Source: a virus
Reading direction: 5' to 3' (one strand)
IMG/VR virus record: IMGVR_UViG_3300033994_002165
Coordinates: 1-21,690 of that record
Length of the DNA stretch: 21,690 nt
The notes under the pieces were generated by a model, which did not search any database, was not told the origin of the DNA, and saw only the letters and a list, made by a program, of their open reading frames with translations. A program made the position numbers and the translations under genes. Of this stretch, positions 9,701-15,938 are shown piece by piece (within the stretch, counting starts at the first letter, position 1; each line of letters opens with the position of its first letter).

Positions 9701-11603
9701 TAGAATTTCAATAAGTGAATCCGATACATTAGATTTGTTAATTACATCCGGTTCGGGTTCATTAGTTTCAAATGCAAAATATTACAATGGTATATCATGG
9801 TTAAGTGGTAGTACGGTTAATTTTGGTGGTCAAAATGCAGGTGGTATTAGTGGTTCAATAGATGAGGTAAGAATTTGGGGTGGAGCATTGAGTGAATCGG
9901 TAATAACATCACATACATTAAATCCGGATACAATATTTGGTAATGATGTATATTCATCTACAAGTGATTTATTTTTCCGTTCAGATTTTGAATATCCTAA
10001 AAATAGACAAACTGGAAGTGGTGATAAGTTTATAAAGAACGTAGCACCATTTGTAACATACACATCTTCTTTAGATACTAATAATAAACAAATTGTTGTA
10101 AGTGGATATAGTGGTTATGCAACTGCTAGTATTTTTACAACTGCAAGTTCTTATCCATACCAATATGATGTATATGAAAGATTTGTAACTGCTGAAGTTC
10201 CTTCAATAGGATTTGTAGGAAAGGATAAAGTACGAACTGAAGATATCACATTAACTGGTCAACTATCATATAAACAAAGAGCAACTAAAAAGGCGTATGA
10301 TAGAGCACCGATTGATTCAAACAGATTGGGATTATTCTTCTCACCTGTTAAAGAATTGAATTTGGATATTCTTCGTTCATTAGGCCCTATCAATATTGGA
10401 GATTATATCGGAGATTGGAATGATGAATATGGAACTGATACTTACACAGACTTAGACCAACTTAGAAATTATTATTTTGAAAGAACTCAGTTAAATTTTG
10501 ATGAGTATATAAAACTTATTAAATCAATTGATAAATCTATGTTTGATATGTTAGAGCAGGTAATTCCTGTAAGAGCTAACGTATCAAAAGGATTATTAAT
10601 TGAACCATCATTATTAGAAAGAAGTAAAATTAAGATTAATAGACCGGTAGCAGAAAATATATTACATACTGCTTCTATTAATACAATGGATACGATTTTA
10701 ATAGAAATGAGTGTTCCTACATATACCGGTTCTCTTAATATGAACGATGGTATAACATTTGAAGCAACTCTTCCATACTATTCAGGTAGTTACGATATAA
10801 TTGAAAATTTAAATATAACAACGGAGTATCCTACTTATGGTGGAAATTATAGTGTTATTGGAAATATTACATCTAGTGCATCTATATTATCAAATTTACC
10901 AAATGCAGGAGGTATAGTAATAGAAATAGATTGTGGGCTGAAGAATCCTACTGTTTTGGGTGAAGTTGATTTAGAAGATTCATACCAACAAGTGGGTAAT
11001 GATGCAGATTCTCCATTTAACAAAGGATTTGGAATAGTAGGATTTAATGGAGCAGTTGATAGAACTTATTACAAAGATTCTGGTAATTTAGTATTAACTG
11101 AAAGATATAATTCATATATAATAACTGTTAAATATACTAGAAGTGTACCTAGAAGAGTTCCTGCAAACGGATTATCCGGTTCACTATTTAATACATCCAA
11201 ATTAGCACCAACGGATAAGGTAGTATTAGAAAAGATAGAAAGATACGAAAAGAAATTAATTTTAATAGAACCAATAGATTATTCACTTGGTGTACCTGCT
11301 TTTAGAGCACCATTGCAACATTCATTCTATGTAGATATATTAGCTAACTTAGGAACGTATCCGTATAAAAATGGTATAATAACTGCAATTGAACCTTTTA
11401 TAGGTTTAACATCTGGACATTATAGTAATACAAAGGATACATCTAGAGGTTTAGAAAATAGTTTTTATAGGGGTTCTAAACAAACATCGCGTACAACTTT
11501 GGATGGAACTCCAGCGGTTGAAACATTCTCAACTAACCCTAACCGATTAAGAGTTGGACCAACAGGTAGAGGTAGCGGAGAACCAATTTTAGAGGTAGAT
11601 TAA
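6738..11603 (+). CDS. Giant baseplate protein with gpI/gp7-like module and inserted lectin-like domain
   Basis: This is the largest gene here, 1621 residues. The N-terminal ~600 residues are beta-rich and probably Ig-like. At about 650-815 lies a module with YLVKHTPQFIKEDSGNLEF and a HFDIIWSYINGINRI helix. It ends in LPYLLKHKGTRKAINAI (H789-K-G-T-R), which resembles the H-x-x-K-G-T signature of P2 gpI-type tail proteins, the counterpart of T4 gp7. Residues about 815-1065 look like a concanavalin/LamG-like domain, ending in ISGSIDEVRIWGGALSESVI (Asp1042). The helical module seems to resume at 1250-1300 (SIDKSMFDMLEQVIPVRANV, then GLLIEPSLLERSK). Three ~20-residue repeats follow at 1325-1385, then a beta-rich C-terminus. 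With gp25-like and gp6-like proteins upstream, this would complete the wedge. The gp7/gpI assignment is inference. Confidence 0.8.
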   Translation: MAQREIKIPFKDYRADIILDVPFEGNISVSTPAPPQAISITIINSIDRPSVRVYYKNAASLDVQETISTTRTIEVLQNSKLSIGRADAINFNITGIKVSKSDGTLVKDSSANLFDLENIVESYTINVTSQQNVTTDNIAKFSNVLQPTYKWNTELNKEFSISVGVQNATYVKYYFPNQSGANSNGAKIANVVDGTAIIVLNNPNAVGIYGLVVIAGNDLLKDGEEQRARINVYVEKTYGQPDVTNIIFDRNIIEADLRPLDFDFKFDIDTVDSEGVDVFLGDNKIFNTPIVNGEAKITLKAKELYNSYKTYFNEDDDSYEITFTLQPYFNGINGKIVGKRESFTVFVQKAKYIVSSGEVLDTFANVFSQLFSGETTKKDFEDNIVFEDDKHLYYQVKTDNDESYVITNTGADDATFSLEGEKIVPTRYEIDPQSGNTVRVREQRDYYSLIVKLLEPVAETITPNQLIWVTKQIIPSIVETIIINDSDENTCIPLKPNFGIDVVDETGYEFFNQIVASGSVTSNDIVNQYLSKSQFNLEDLNIEYTSGSNVTSSYFLKFENFVNFSSAQTRLENFQYKIETIENWENKLTTTLYSGSTLSTSSVSLLTSASYDDKIRIIKNGFDGFEKQMYVDYGVNSSNAQFFEIQKDYAEVYDRENRNYLVKHTPQFIKEDSGNLEFLSFLEMIGQHFDIIWSYINGINRIRKVTNKSTDGISDKLVYTLLENFGWDPKTPFSGQQLWKYAFGLNEDGTTTQNKNSLGNNVSPSYTPEEARNQVWRRILNNLPYLLKHKGTRKAINAIMACYGVPSSLLTIVEFGGPANSGSQSTKYTYEDRTAALNIARDEYLTVDWKEGTSFNDPDAIELRFKTSRLSFVSQSTTLYHTQSLVNIGGAGSGIWNVKLVPSGSSVYGDIVFQMSASSNVYIGPGVVTSGSELVSMSIQNVPIFDNTYKHFTIQREVLSRDEYIGNTLTRSLDYEQYTMFYKQANGDRISISESDTLDLLITSGSGSLVSNAKYYNGISWLSGSTVNFGGQNAGGISGSIDEVRIWGGALSESVITSHTLNPDTIFGNDVYSSTSDLFFRSDFEYPKNRQTGSGDKFIKNVAPFVTYTSSLDTNNKQIVVSGYSGYATASIFTTASSYPYQYDVYERFVTAEVPSIGFVGKDKVRTEDITLTGQLSYKQRATKKAYDRAPIDSNRLGLFFSPVKELNLDILRSLGPINIGDYIGDWNDEYGTDTYTDLDQLRNYYFERTQLNFDEYIKLIKSIDKSMFDMLEQVIPVRANVSKGLLIEPSLLERSKIKINRPVAENILHTASINTMDTILIEMSVPTYTGSLNMNDGITFEATLPYYSGSYDIIENLNITTEYPTYGGNYSVIGNITSSASILSNLPNAGGIVIEIDCGLKNPTVLGEVDLEDSYQQVGNDADSPFNKGFGIVGFNGAVDRTYYKDSGNLVLTERYNSYIITVKYTRSVPRRVPANGLSGSLFNTSKLAPTDKVVLEKIERYEKKLILIEPIDYSLGVPAFRAPLQHSFYVDILANLGTYPYKNGIITAIEPFIGLTSGHYSNTKDTSRGLENSFYRGSKQTSRTTLDGTPAVETFSTNPNRLRVGPTGRGSGEPILEVD

Positions 11604-11631
11604 AAGATTTTGTATAAAACGAATAAGTTAT

Positions 11632-11639
11632 ATATTTAT
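11632..11639 (+). promoter_or_regulatory. Candidate promoter box ATATTTAT upstream of the 11669 gene
   Basis: The 65-base gap after the giant gene contains TATATTTATA, with TTTTG ending at 11612, 19 bases upstream. This resembles a Bacteroidota promoter whose last -7 base is changed (TATATTTA instead of TAnnTTTG), or a T4-type late element. The same ATATTTAT octamer occurs in the gaps before 13661 and 15242. In sequence this AT-rich such matches can arise by chance, so confidence is low. Confidence 0.35.
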
Positions 11640-11668
11640 AATAGAAATAACAAAAAGAAAACCAAAAC

Positions 11669-12283
11669 ATGGCATACTTAGATAACTCGGAAATCATTGT
11701 AGATGCTATTCTAACAAAGAAAGGTAGAGAAAAATTGGCAGCTGGTCAACAATTAGGTATTACTCAATTCGCATTGGGTGATGATGAAATTGATTACCAA
11801 TTATTTGATGCGGCACACCCAAAGGGTTCTGCATATTATGATGCGGCAATTAAAGCTACTCCTATATTAGAAGCTTCTCCAGATGAAACACAGGTTTTGA
11901 GATACAAACTTGTAACTCTTCCAAAAAACACAACTAAAATACCTCAAGTATCAATCGGCACAACTGCTATTAGTACTAATCAGACGAGAGGTAAAGTTTC
12001 TATTACACCTTCAACCTCACCAGCAGGTAACTCAACAAGTGGTTACACTGCGGTATTAGCTGATAAGACAGCAGGTACTTTGGTAGGAATTGGTATTGCA
12101 TCATCAGGACAAATTTCTGTTAGTGATAATGTAACTGCAACAGCGGATGTTAAGAAAGGTTTAACTTTCGAATTCATCCCTAATCCGAATTTAACTTCGG
12201 CGGTTGTAACAACATTGACAGTTTATGGAAACGAAACAGGTGGTTCGATTTCTATTCCTGTGACAGTAAACTATGTAGCATAA
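11669..12283 (+). CDS. Conserved-looking virion structural protein with C-terminal Ig-like domain
   Basis: This 204-residue product has two parts. Residues 1-92 form a compact domain starting AYLDNSEIIVDAILTKKGRE, followed by LGITQFALGDDEIDYQLFD, a HPKGSAYYD turn, and a RYKLVTLPKNTTKIP strand. From memory, this kind of N-terminus occurs in structural proteins of various myoviruses. Residues about 93-204 are Thr/Ser/Val-rich and beta, with the alternation of an immunoglobulin-like domain (KGLTFEFIPNPNLTSAVVTT, closing with GGSISIPVTVNYVA). The leader is A-rich (AACAAAAAGAAAACCAAAAC before the ATG) with no Shine-Dalgarno sequence. The gene follows the baseplate block after the largest gap so far, suggesting a separately transcribed, abundant virion component; that part is inference. 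Confidence 0.75.
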   Translation: MAYLDNSEIIVDAILTKKGREKLAAGQQLGITQFALGDDEIDYQLFDAAHPKGSAYYDAAIKATPILEASPDETQVLRYKLVTLPKNTTKIPQVSIGTTAISTNQTRGKVSITPSTSPAGNSTSGYTAVLADKTAGTLVGIGIASSGQISVSDNVTATADVKKGLTFEFIPNPNLTSAVVTTLTVYGNETGGSISIPVTVNYVA

Positions 12284-12300
12284 AAATATAATATAATAAG

Positions 12301-13548
12301 ATGGCACAAATTACAGGAGCACAGGGAGCAGATTTAACCCAGAAACTTTCCCAATATTTAGTAGATAATGCGGGGTTGATAGATTCTACTACGGTAGCTA
12401 ATTTATTGAACCAATACTTACCTGCTAATGAAAAAGTGGGATTATCAAGTGGTGGGGTTATTTCAAACGGAATATATAAAAAATTCGGAGATTTTGATGT
12501 TATTTCAAATAAAATAGAAGTAGTAACTGAAGGATTATGGAGTAATGGTAGTGGTAGTTTAAGTGGAGCTATTGCAACCGGTTCTACCGCAACTATAGCA
12601 GGACATAGCGGTTCAGATGCATCAAAGTATTACTTAAATGTATTCTTAACTGGTTCTAATACCGGTTCTACTGCACCAATTGAATTTGCAGTAGCATACG
12701 GACACAAATATGGTAGCGGTTCAGTTCAGTTAACAACTTCGGATTCTGCATTATTACCTACTAAGGCGATATACTCTCAATATAGAATTTTATTAAATAA
12801 TAACTTTGAGGGAGATGCAGATGATTTCTTCACTTTTTATTCTTCTTCAGTAGAAGATGGATATCAAGCAGACCAAATCTATGTTATTAACTTAGCTAGA
12901 GCTAGATATAGACAACAAGCAGATGCAGGTAATATTAAAATCACATTGAGTGGTTCTAATGGTACTTCATTTACTTTTATAGATGATAGTGGTAAGAAGT
13001 TCTCTGATAAAGCTGGAAAAGCTGGAACTGTATTTAATATAGTATCAGGTTCTAATAACTTAGGAACTGAATTGGATGCTACGATTCATTCGTATGTAGC
13101 TTCTAATCAACAAGGATTTGGTAAATTTTATCCACATTTGGGTATAATTTTATTAAACCCGGCAGCTATAGCAACCGTAGTAGGTTCAGAGGTGTTACCA
13201 TCTACTGCAACAACTCCTACTGCTGAAACGTATAATCACAGAAGAATATTTAATGCAATTAAAGGTGGAGGAGATTTCGAAATGAGAAGAACTGAAAACG
13301 TATCAACTCAACACTTCTTTGTAAGAGCAACAAATAGAGAGTTTAACTTCTCTAATAATCCTACATTCACAAGTGGTTCAGATGGTACTCTAAGAGAACC
13401 TTCATTCGAGACAGACCCTAAAACATATATTACATCAGTTGGTTTATTCAATGATGCTAACGAATTAATGGCTGTGGCTAAAACTTCACAACCAATAGCG
13501 AAATCCTTCGATAAGGAGGTGTTGATTAAGGTAAAACTTGATTTTTAA
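12301..13548 (+). CDS. Probable virion structural protein sharing a C-terminal domain with the next gene
   Basis: The 415-residue product is Ser/Gly/Thr-rich and beta-rich. It begins MAQITGAQGADLTQKLSQYL, a helical lead-in with a second helix (TVANLLNQYLPANEK). Its last ~77 residues (about 339-415) carry FFVRATNREFNFSNNPTF, then TYITSVGLFNDANELMAVAK, then a charged end closing VLIKVKLDF. The protein at 13661-15202 ends in a clearly related series (NEFNISTNP; PYITTVGLYDDEMNLVAVAK; VNIVVRFDT), so the two share a C-terminal domain by duplication or exchange. The gene starts 17 bases after the previous one with the MAQ start context seen elsewhere here. Its final codons (KLDF-stop) form the first unit of a tandem 13-bp repeat. 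The position in the particle is unknown; tail or decoration is likely. Confidence 0.78.
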   Translation: MAQITGAQGADLTQKLSQYLVDNAGLIDSTTVANLLNQYLPANEKVGLSSGGVISNGIYKKFGDFDVISNKIEVVTEGLWSNGSGSLSGAIATGSTATIAGHSGSDASKYYLNVFLTGSNTGSTAPIEFAVAYGHKYGSGSVQLTTSDSALLPTKAIYSQYRILLNNNFEGDADDFFTFYSSSVEDGYQADQIYVINLARARYRQQADAGNIKITLSGSNGTSFTFIDDSGKKFSDKAGKAGTVFNIVSGSNNLGTELDATIHSYVASNQQGFGKFYPHLGIILLNPAAIATVVGSEVLPSTATTPTAETYNHRRIFNAIKGGGDFEMRRTENVSTQHFFVRATNREFNFSNNPTFTSGSDGTLREPSFETDPKTYITSVGLFNDANELMAVAKTSQPIAKSFDKEVLIKVKLDF

Positions 13549-13611
13549 ATTTTATTTTTAAACTTCATTTTTAAACTTTGTTTTTAAACTTAATTTTTAA
13601 ACCTTAATTTT
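13534..13611 (+). repeat. Six tandem 13-bp AT-rich repeats
   Basis: Six head-to-tail 13-base units start at 13534, 13547, 13560, 13573, 13586 and 13599, with consensus AAACTTNATTTTT. The unit sequences are AAACTTGATTTTT, AAATTTTATTTTT, AAACTTCATTTTT, AAACTTTGTTTTT, AAACTTAATTTTT and AAACCTTAATTTT. Unit 1 contains the last codons and the start of the stop of the upstream gene (AAA CTT GAT TTT TAA). The array ends 5 bases before the terminator stem. Confidence 0.93.
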
Positions 13612-13616
13612 AATAG

Positions 13617-13639
13617 AACCCGCTTCGGCGGGTTTTTTT
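13617..13639 (+). terminator. Intrinsic terminator with C(TTCG)G tetraloop
   Basis: The stem is AACCCGC/GCGGGTT (7 bp, five of them G-C), closed by the very stable TTCG loop and followed directly by seven T residues (13633-13639). The GC-rich stem stands out sharply from the AT-rich surroundings. It should end transcripts covering the 12301-13548 gene, and the next start codon is only 22 bases beyond it. Confidence 0.95.
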
Positions 13640-13646
13640 AATTATG

Positions 13647-13654
13647 ATATTTAT
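13647..13654 (+). promoter_or_regulatory. Candidate ATATTTAT box between terminator and 13661 start
   Basis: The octamer ATATTTAT lies just 6 bases before the ATG at 13661, in the only 21 bases available between the terminator and the gene. No TTTG is found at the usual upstream distance. If it is a promoter element, the transcript would have almost no leader. Confidence is low; it is recorded because the octamer recurs before 11669 and 15242. Confidence 0.25.
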
Positions 13655-13660
13655 TGGTAT

Positions 13661-15202
13661 ATGTTTAAGTCAATCCCTAAATCCGATATCACCGTTAGAC
13701 CTTTTAAAGTCTTCAAAAATTGGTCTTTCAATGAAGATACAATAAATCTTCACGCTATTGAACGCAGAGAAGGTGCATTTGAAGATTATGAAGCATTCAA
13801 ACTTTATGGTTCAGGTAGTAACTATGATTTCTCATATTCATATAATGAGTATGCAACTGATAGAAGTATTAGAGCTATGTTCTATAATAATGCACCTAAA
13901 TTAGTAGCGGTTGTAACGAATTGGAATTTAGAAAAACATAAAGCTAAAAAACAAAGATATTATTTAGTACAAAATATTAATGATATTACTAACAATACTA
14001 TTACATATGAATACTATTATGATTCCACATCAGATTCTTATATAGATGAATTTCAGTCATATTTAGATAATCATGGTTATATCGTTAGTGATAGGGGACA
14101 AATATTAGCTGGTAAATTTACCGATATTACTAAGATGTATGGTAGTATGAAAAGTTTGGGTTCGGTTCAGGAAAGACAAATAGGTAATAGATTTTTCTTA
14201 TGGAATATACCAAATAAATTTATAGGAGAGGGTATAAAACCTGGTTCATTTAGAGTGGTAGATTATGGTAGAACGAGAAATACAAAAGGTAAGAAGGGAG
14301 AATTTGTAACTATAGTTGATGACGGTAAATCTAATTTAATTGATAATGATAGAGACTTTTTAGGAGTTATAGAGTTAGATTTTAGTGGGAGTAATGATAC
14401 CGGAAGTATGATTATTAGAACTACTGAAGGATTGGATTATACATTTAATTTATATGAAAATGATTTCGGTGATGATAATATTAATAATGATGAGGTACTA
14501 ACGTATCAATATGCAAACGATAGACCATATGGTGTTGATACTCGTGATATAGATGAAATAGATATAATGATGGGAACTATGTTTGCTGATGAAGAGTGGG
14601 ATTTACCATATCCAATACAGAACCCAAAAAAATCATTAGGTAATATATTTTACGCAAATGGTATAGCGACCTTAACGTGGCAAACTGGATTTAGTACAAG
14701 TAGTGGGGTATATGTAGAAGGAACTAATTATAATTTTGGAAGTGCTGGATATCAAATGAGTTTTCAATCTACAAAAACAATATTTGAAAATGAATTATTT
14801 TTGGAAGTTAAACCAAATGAATTCAACATATCAACCAACCCATCAGCTACGACTTTTTATAGTGGAGGTTTGTATATAAATAAATATATAGAAAATAAGC
14901 CATCCGCATTAGGAGATAGTGGTTCATTTTTTGATTTAGACTTCCGTATAAAATCGGAACATACGTTCAATTATACCTCATCGTGGGGGGCACCTGGTAC
15001 TTCGGTTACTCGTTCAATAGGATTTGATGATTATGAATTTAGTTCTTCTCTAGATTCAACAGGTTCGTATTTAGCACCATATATAACTACAGTTGGATTG
15101 TATGATGATGAGATGAATTTAGTTGCGGTAGCAAAGTTACCTTCTAAACCAAAATCGACACCTGACTACCCAGTGAATATAGTAGTTCGTTTTGATACTT
15201 AA
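13661..15202 (+). CDS. Probable virion structural protein, paralogous C-terminus to the upstream gene
   Basis: The 513-residue product begins MFKSIPKSDITVRPFKVFKN. It continues with an aromatic, acidic, beta-rich region (YGSGSNYDFSYSYNEYATD) and a DRSIRAMFYN segment. A small beta domain appears around 225-275 (GVIELDFSGSNDTGSMIIRT, then LDYTFNLYENDFGDDNINN). The C-terminal part, from about 379, matches the upstream gene's last domain: NEFNISTNP, then PYITTVGLYDDEMNLVAVAK, then a Pro/Lys-rich turn and VNIVVRFDT. Here a ~60-residue insert separates the two shared motifs. No signal peptide or membrane segment is visible. The gene stands alone between a terminator and a 39-base gap. It is probably a virion component; no specific role can be read from the sequence. 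Confidence 0.77.
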   Translation: MFKSIPKSDITVRPFKVFKNWSFNEDTINLHAIERREGAFEDYEAFKLYGSGSNYDFSYSYNEYATDRSIRAMFYNNAPKLVAVVTNWNLEKHKAKKQRYYLVQNINDITNNTITYEYYYDSTSDSYIDEFQSYLDNHGYIVSDRGQILAGKFTDITKMYGSMKSLGSVQERQIGNRFFLWNIPNKFIGEGIKPGSFRVVDYGRTRNTKGKKGEFVTIVDDGKSNLIDNDRDFLGVIELDFSGSNDTGSMIIRTTEGLDYTFNLYENDFGDDNINNDEVLTYQYANDRPYGVDTRDIDEIDIMMGTMFADEEWDLPYPIQNPKKSLGNIFYANGIATLTWQTGFSTSSGVYVEGTNYNFGSAGYQMSFQSTKTIFENELFLEVKPNEFNISTNPSATTFYSGGLYINKYIENKPSALGDSGSFFDLDFRIKSEHTFNYTSSWGAPGTSVTRSIGFDDYEFSSSLDSTGSYLAPYITTVGLYDDEMNLVAVAKLPSKPKSTPDYPVNIVVRFDT

Positions 15203-15216
15203 TCCGTTACGAAGTA

Positions 15217-15224
15217 ATATTTAT
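15217..15224 (+). promoter_or_regulatory. Candidate ATATTTAT promoter box upstream of 15242
   Basis: ATATTTAT occurs 17 bases before the ATG at 15242, with TTTTG ending at 15194, 22 bases upstream. The context (TAATATTTATATAAAAC) resembles the element before 11669. A weak TTAC-GAA-GTAA inverted repeat (15207-15217) abuts it. The evidence is recurrence of the octamer only. Confidence 0.3.
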
Positions 15225-15241
15225 ATAAAACATACAAACAC

Positions 15242-15475
15242 ATGGCAAAGCAAATTATTGATTTATACAAAACTTCTAGAATACCGGAGAAAAACGCATC
15301 TTCTCAAAAAGTAGATTTTGTCAAATCTAAGGTAAACGGACAAATCGCTGTAGATGGATTTACTCCAAAAGCAACTTTAGGTATCAGCGGATATAATACC
15401 GATGAGAAGGTATTGGAAGGTGCTAGAAAAGGTAAAGTAAATTTAAACAAATACTCATCTTCTACAAAAAGATAA
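15242..15475 (+). CDS. Small basic protein of unknown function
   Basis: This 77-residue protein is rich in Lys, Ser, Gly and Val: MAKQIIDLYKTSRIPEKNAS, then KVDFVKSKVNGQIAVDGF and GISGYNTDEKVLEGARKG. It is basic, has no cysteine and no membrane segment, and matches no family I recognise. Support for its reality comes from its own gap with an A-rich leader (AAAACATACAAACAC before the ATG), from protein-like codon use similar to its neighbours, and from the gene starting 16 bases later. It could be a minor structural or assembly protein, since it sits at the boundary between the virion block and the enzyme block, but this is only a positional guess. Confidence 0.65.
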   Translation: MAKQIIDLYKTSRIPEKNASSQKVDFVKSKVNGQIAVDGFTPKATLGISGYNTDEKVLEGARKGKVNLNKYSSSTKR

Positions 15476-15491
15476 TAAATAAATAAAGGTT

Positions 15492-15938
15492 ATGTGGAAA
15501 TATCAAAATGGGGTAATCTCAGATATAAATGAGATTCCCTATGGAGCATTTGGGTTTGTGTATGAGGTGACGCATATTCCATCTGGTAAAAAATATATTG
15601 GGAGGAAGCAACTTATATCAGTTACCACAAAAGCATTAGGTAAAAAAGAATTAGCTGAAATAACTGATAAAAGAGCTAGTAAGAAAAAGAAGGTTCAAAA
15701 AGAGAGTGATTGGAAAACATATTACGGTTCTCACTCTGAAATCAAACAACTTATTAAAGAAGGTAAAAAAGAAGAGTTCGAAAGAACGATTATTGAATTT
15801 GCCTTTGCTCCAAAACATTTAACCTATTTGGAAACAAAATATTTATTCTCACTAGGAGTTTTGGAAAACGGAGATGTTTATTTCAACGATAATATATTAG
15901 GAAAGTTTTTCCGAAAAGATATACCGAGATATGAGTGA
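15492..15938 (+). CDS. GIY-YIG-like nuclease-fold protein
   Basis: This 148-residue protein has a recognisable GIY-YIG-like core: GFVYEV at 21-26 in the GIY position and KKYIGRK at 33-39 in the YIG position, with Tyr24, Tyr35 and Arg38 as expected catalytic-type residues. A lysine-rich segment follows (about 58-72). Then come DWKTYYGSHSEIKQLIKEG and EFERTIIEF, and a helix with Glu114 (HLTYLETKYLF) in the place of the metal-binding glutamate. The end NDNILGKFF is typical of small phage members of this group. GIY is changed to GFVY, a tolerated variation. No separate DNA-binding domain is visible. It overlaps the next gene by 8 bases (ATGAGTGA). It could be a free-standing homing or repair nuclease; substrate and activity are unknown. 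Confidence 0.72.
   Translation: MWKYQNGVISDINEIPYGAFGFVYEVTHIPSGKKYIGRKQLISVTTKALGKKELAEITDKRASKKKKVQKESDWKTYYGSHSEIKQLIKEGKKEEFERTIIEFAFAPKHLTYLETKYLFSLGVLENGDVYFNDNILGKFFRKDIPRYE

Noticed and set aside
13513-13520. Perfect Shine-Dalgarno-like AAGGAGGT
   Set aside because: It encodes in-frame Lys-Glu-Val near the end of the 12301 gene and no open frame begins just downstream. Other genes here do not use such sites.
13534-13611. 13-bp repeats as a CRISPR array or replication iterons
   Set aside because: The units are directly adjacent with no spacers, which excludes CRISPR. No replication-initiator gene or other origin feature is near enough to support iterons.
15207-15217. TTAC-GAA-GTAA inverted repeat after the 13661 gene as a terminator
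   Set aside because: The stem is only 4 bp, AT-rich, with a 3-base loop and no T tract behind it.
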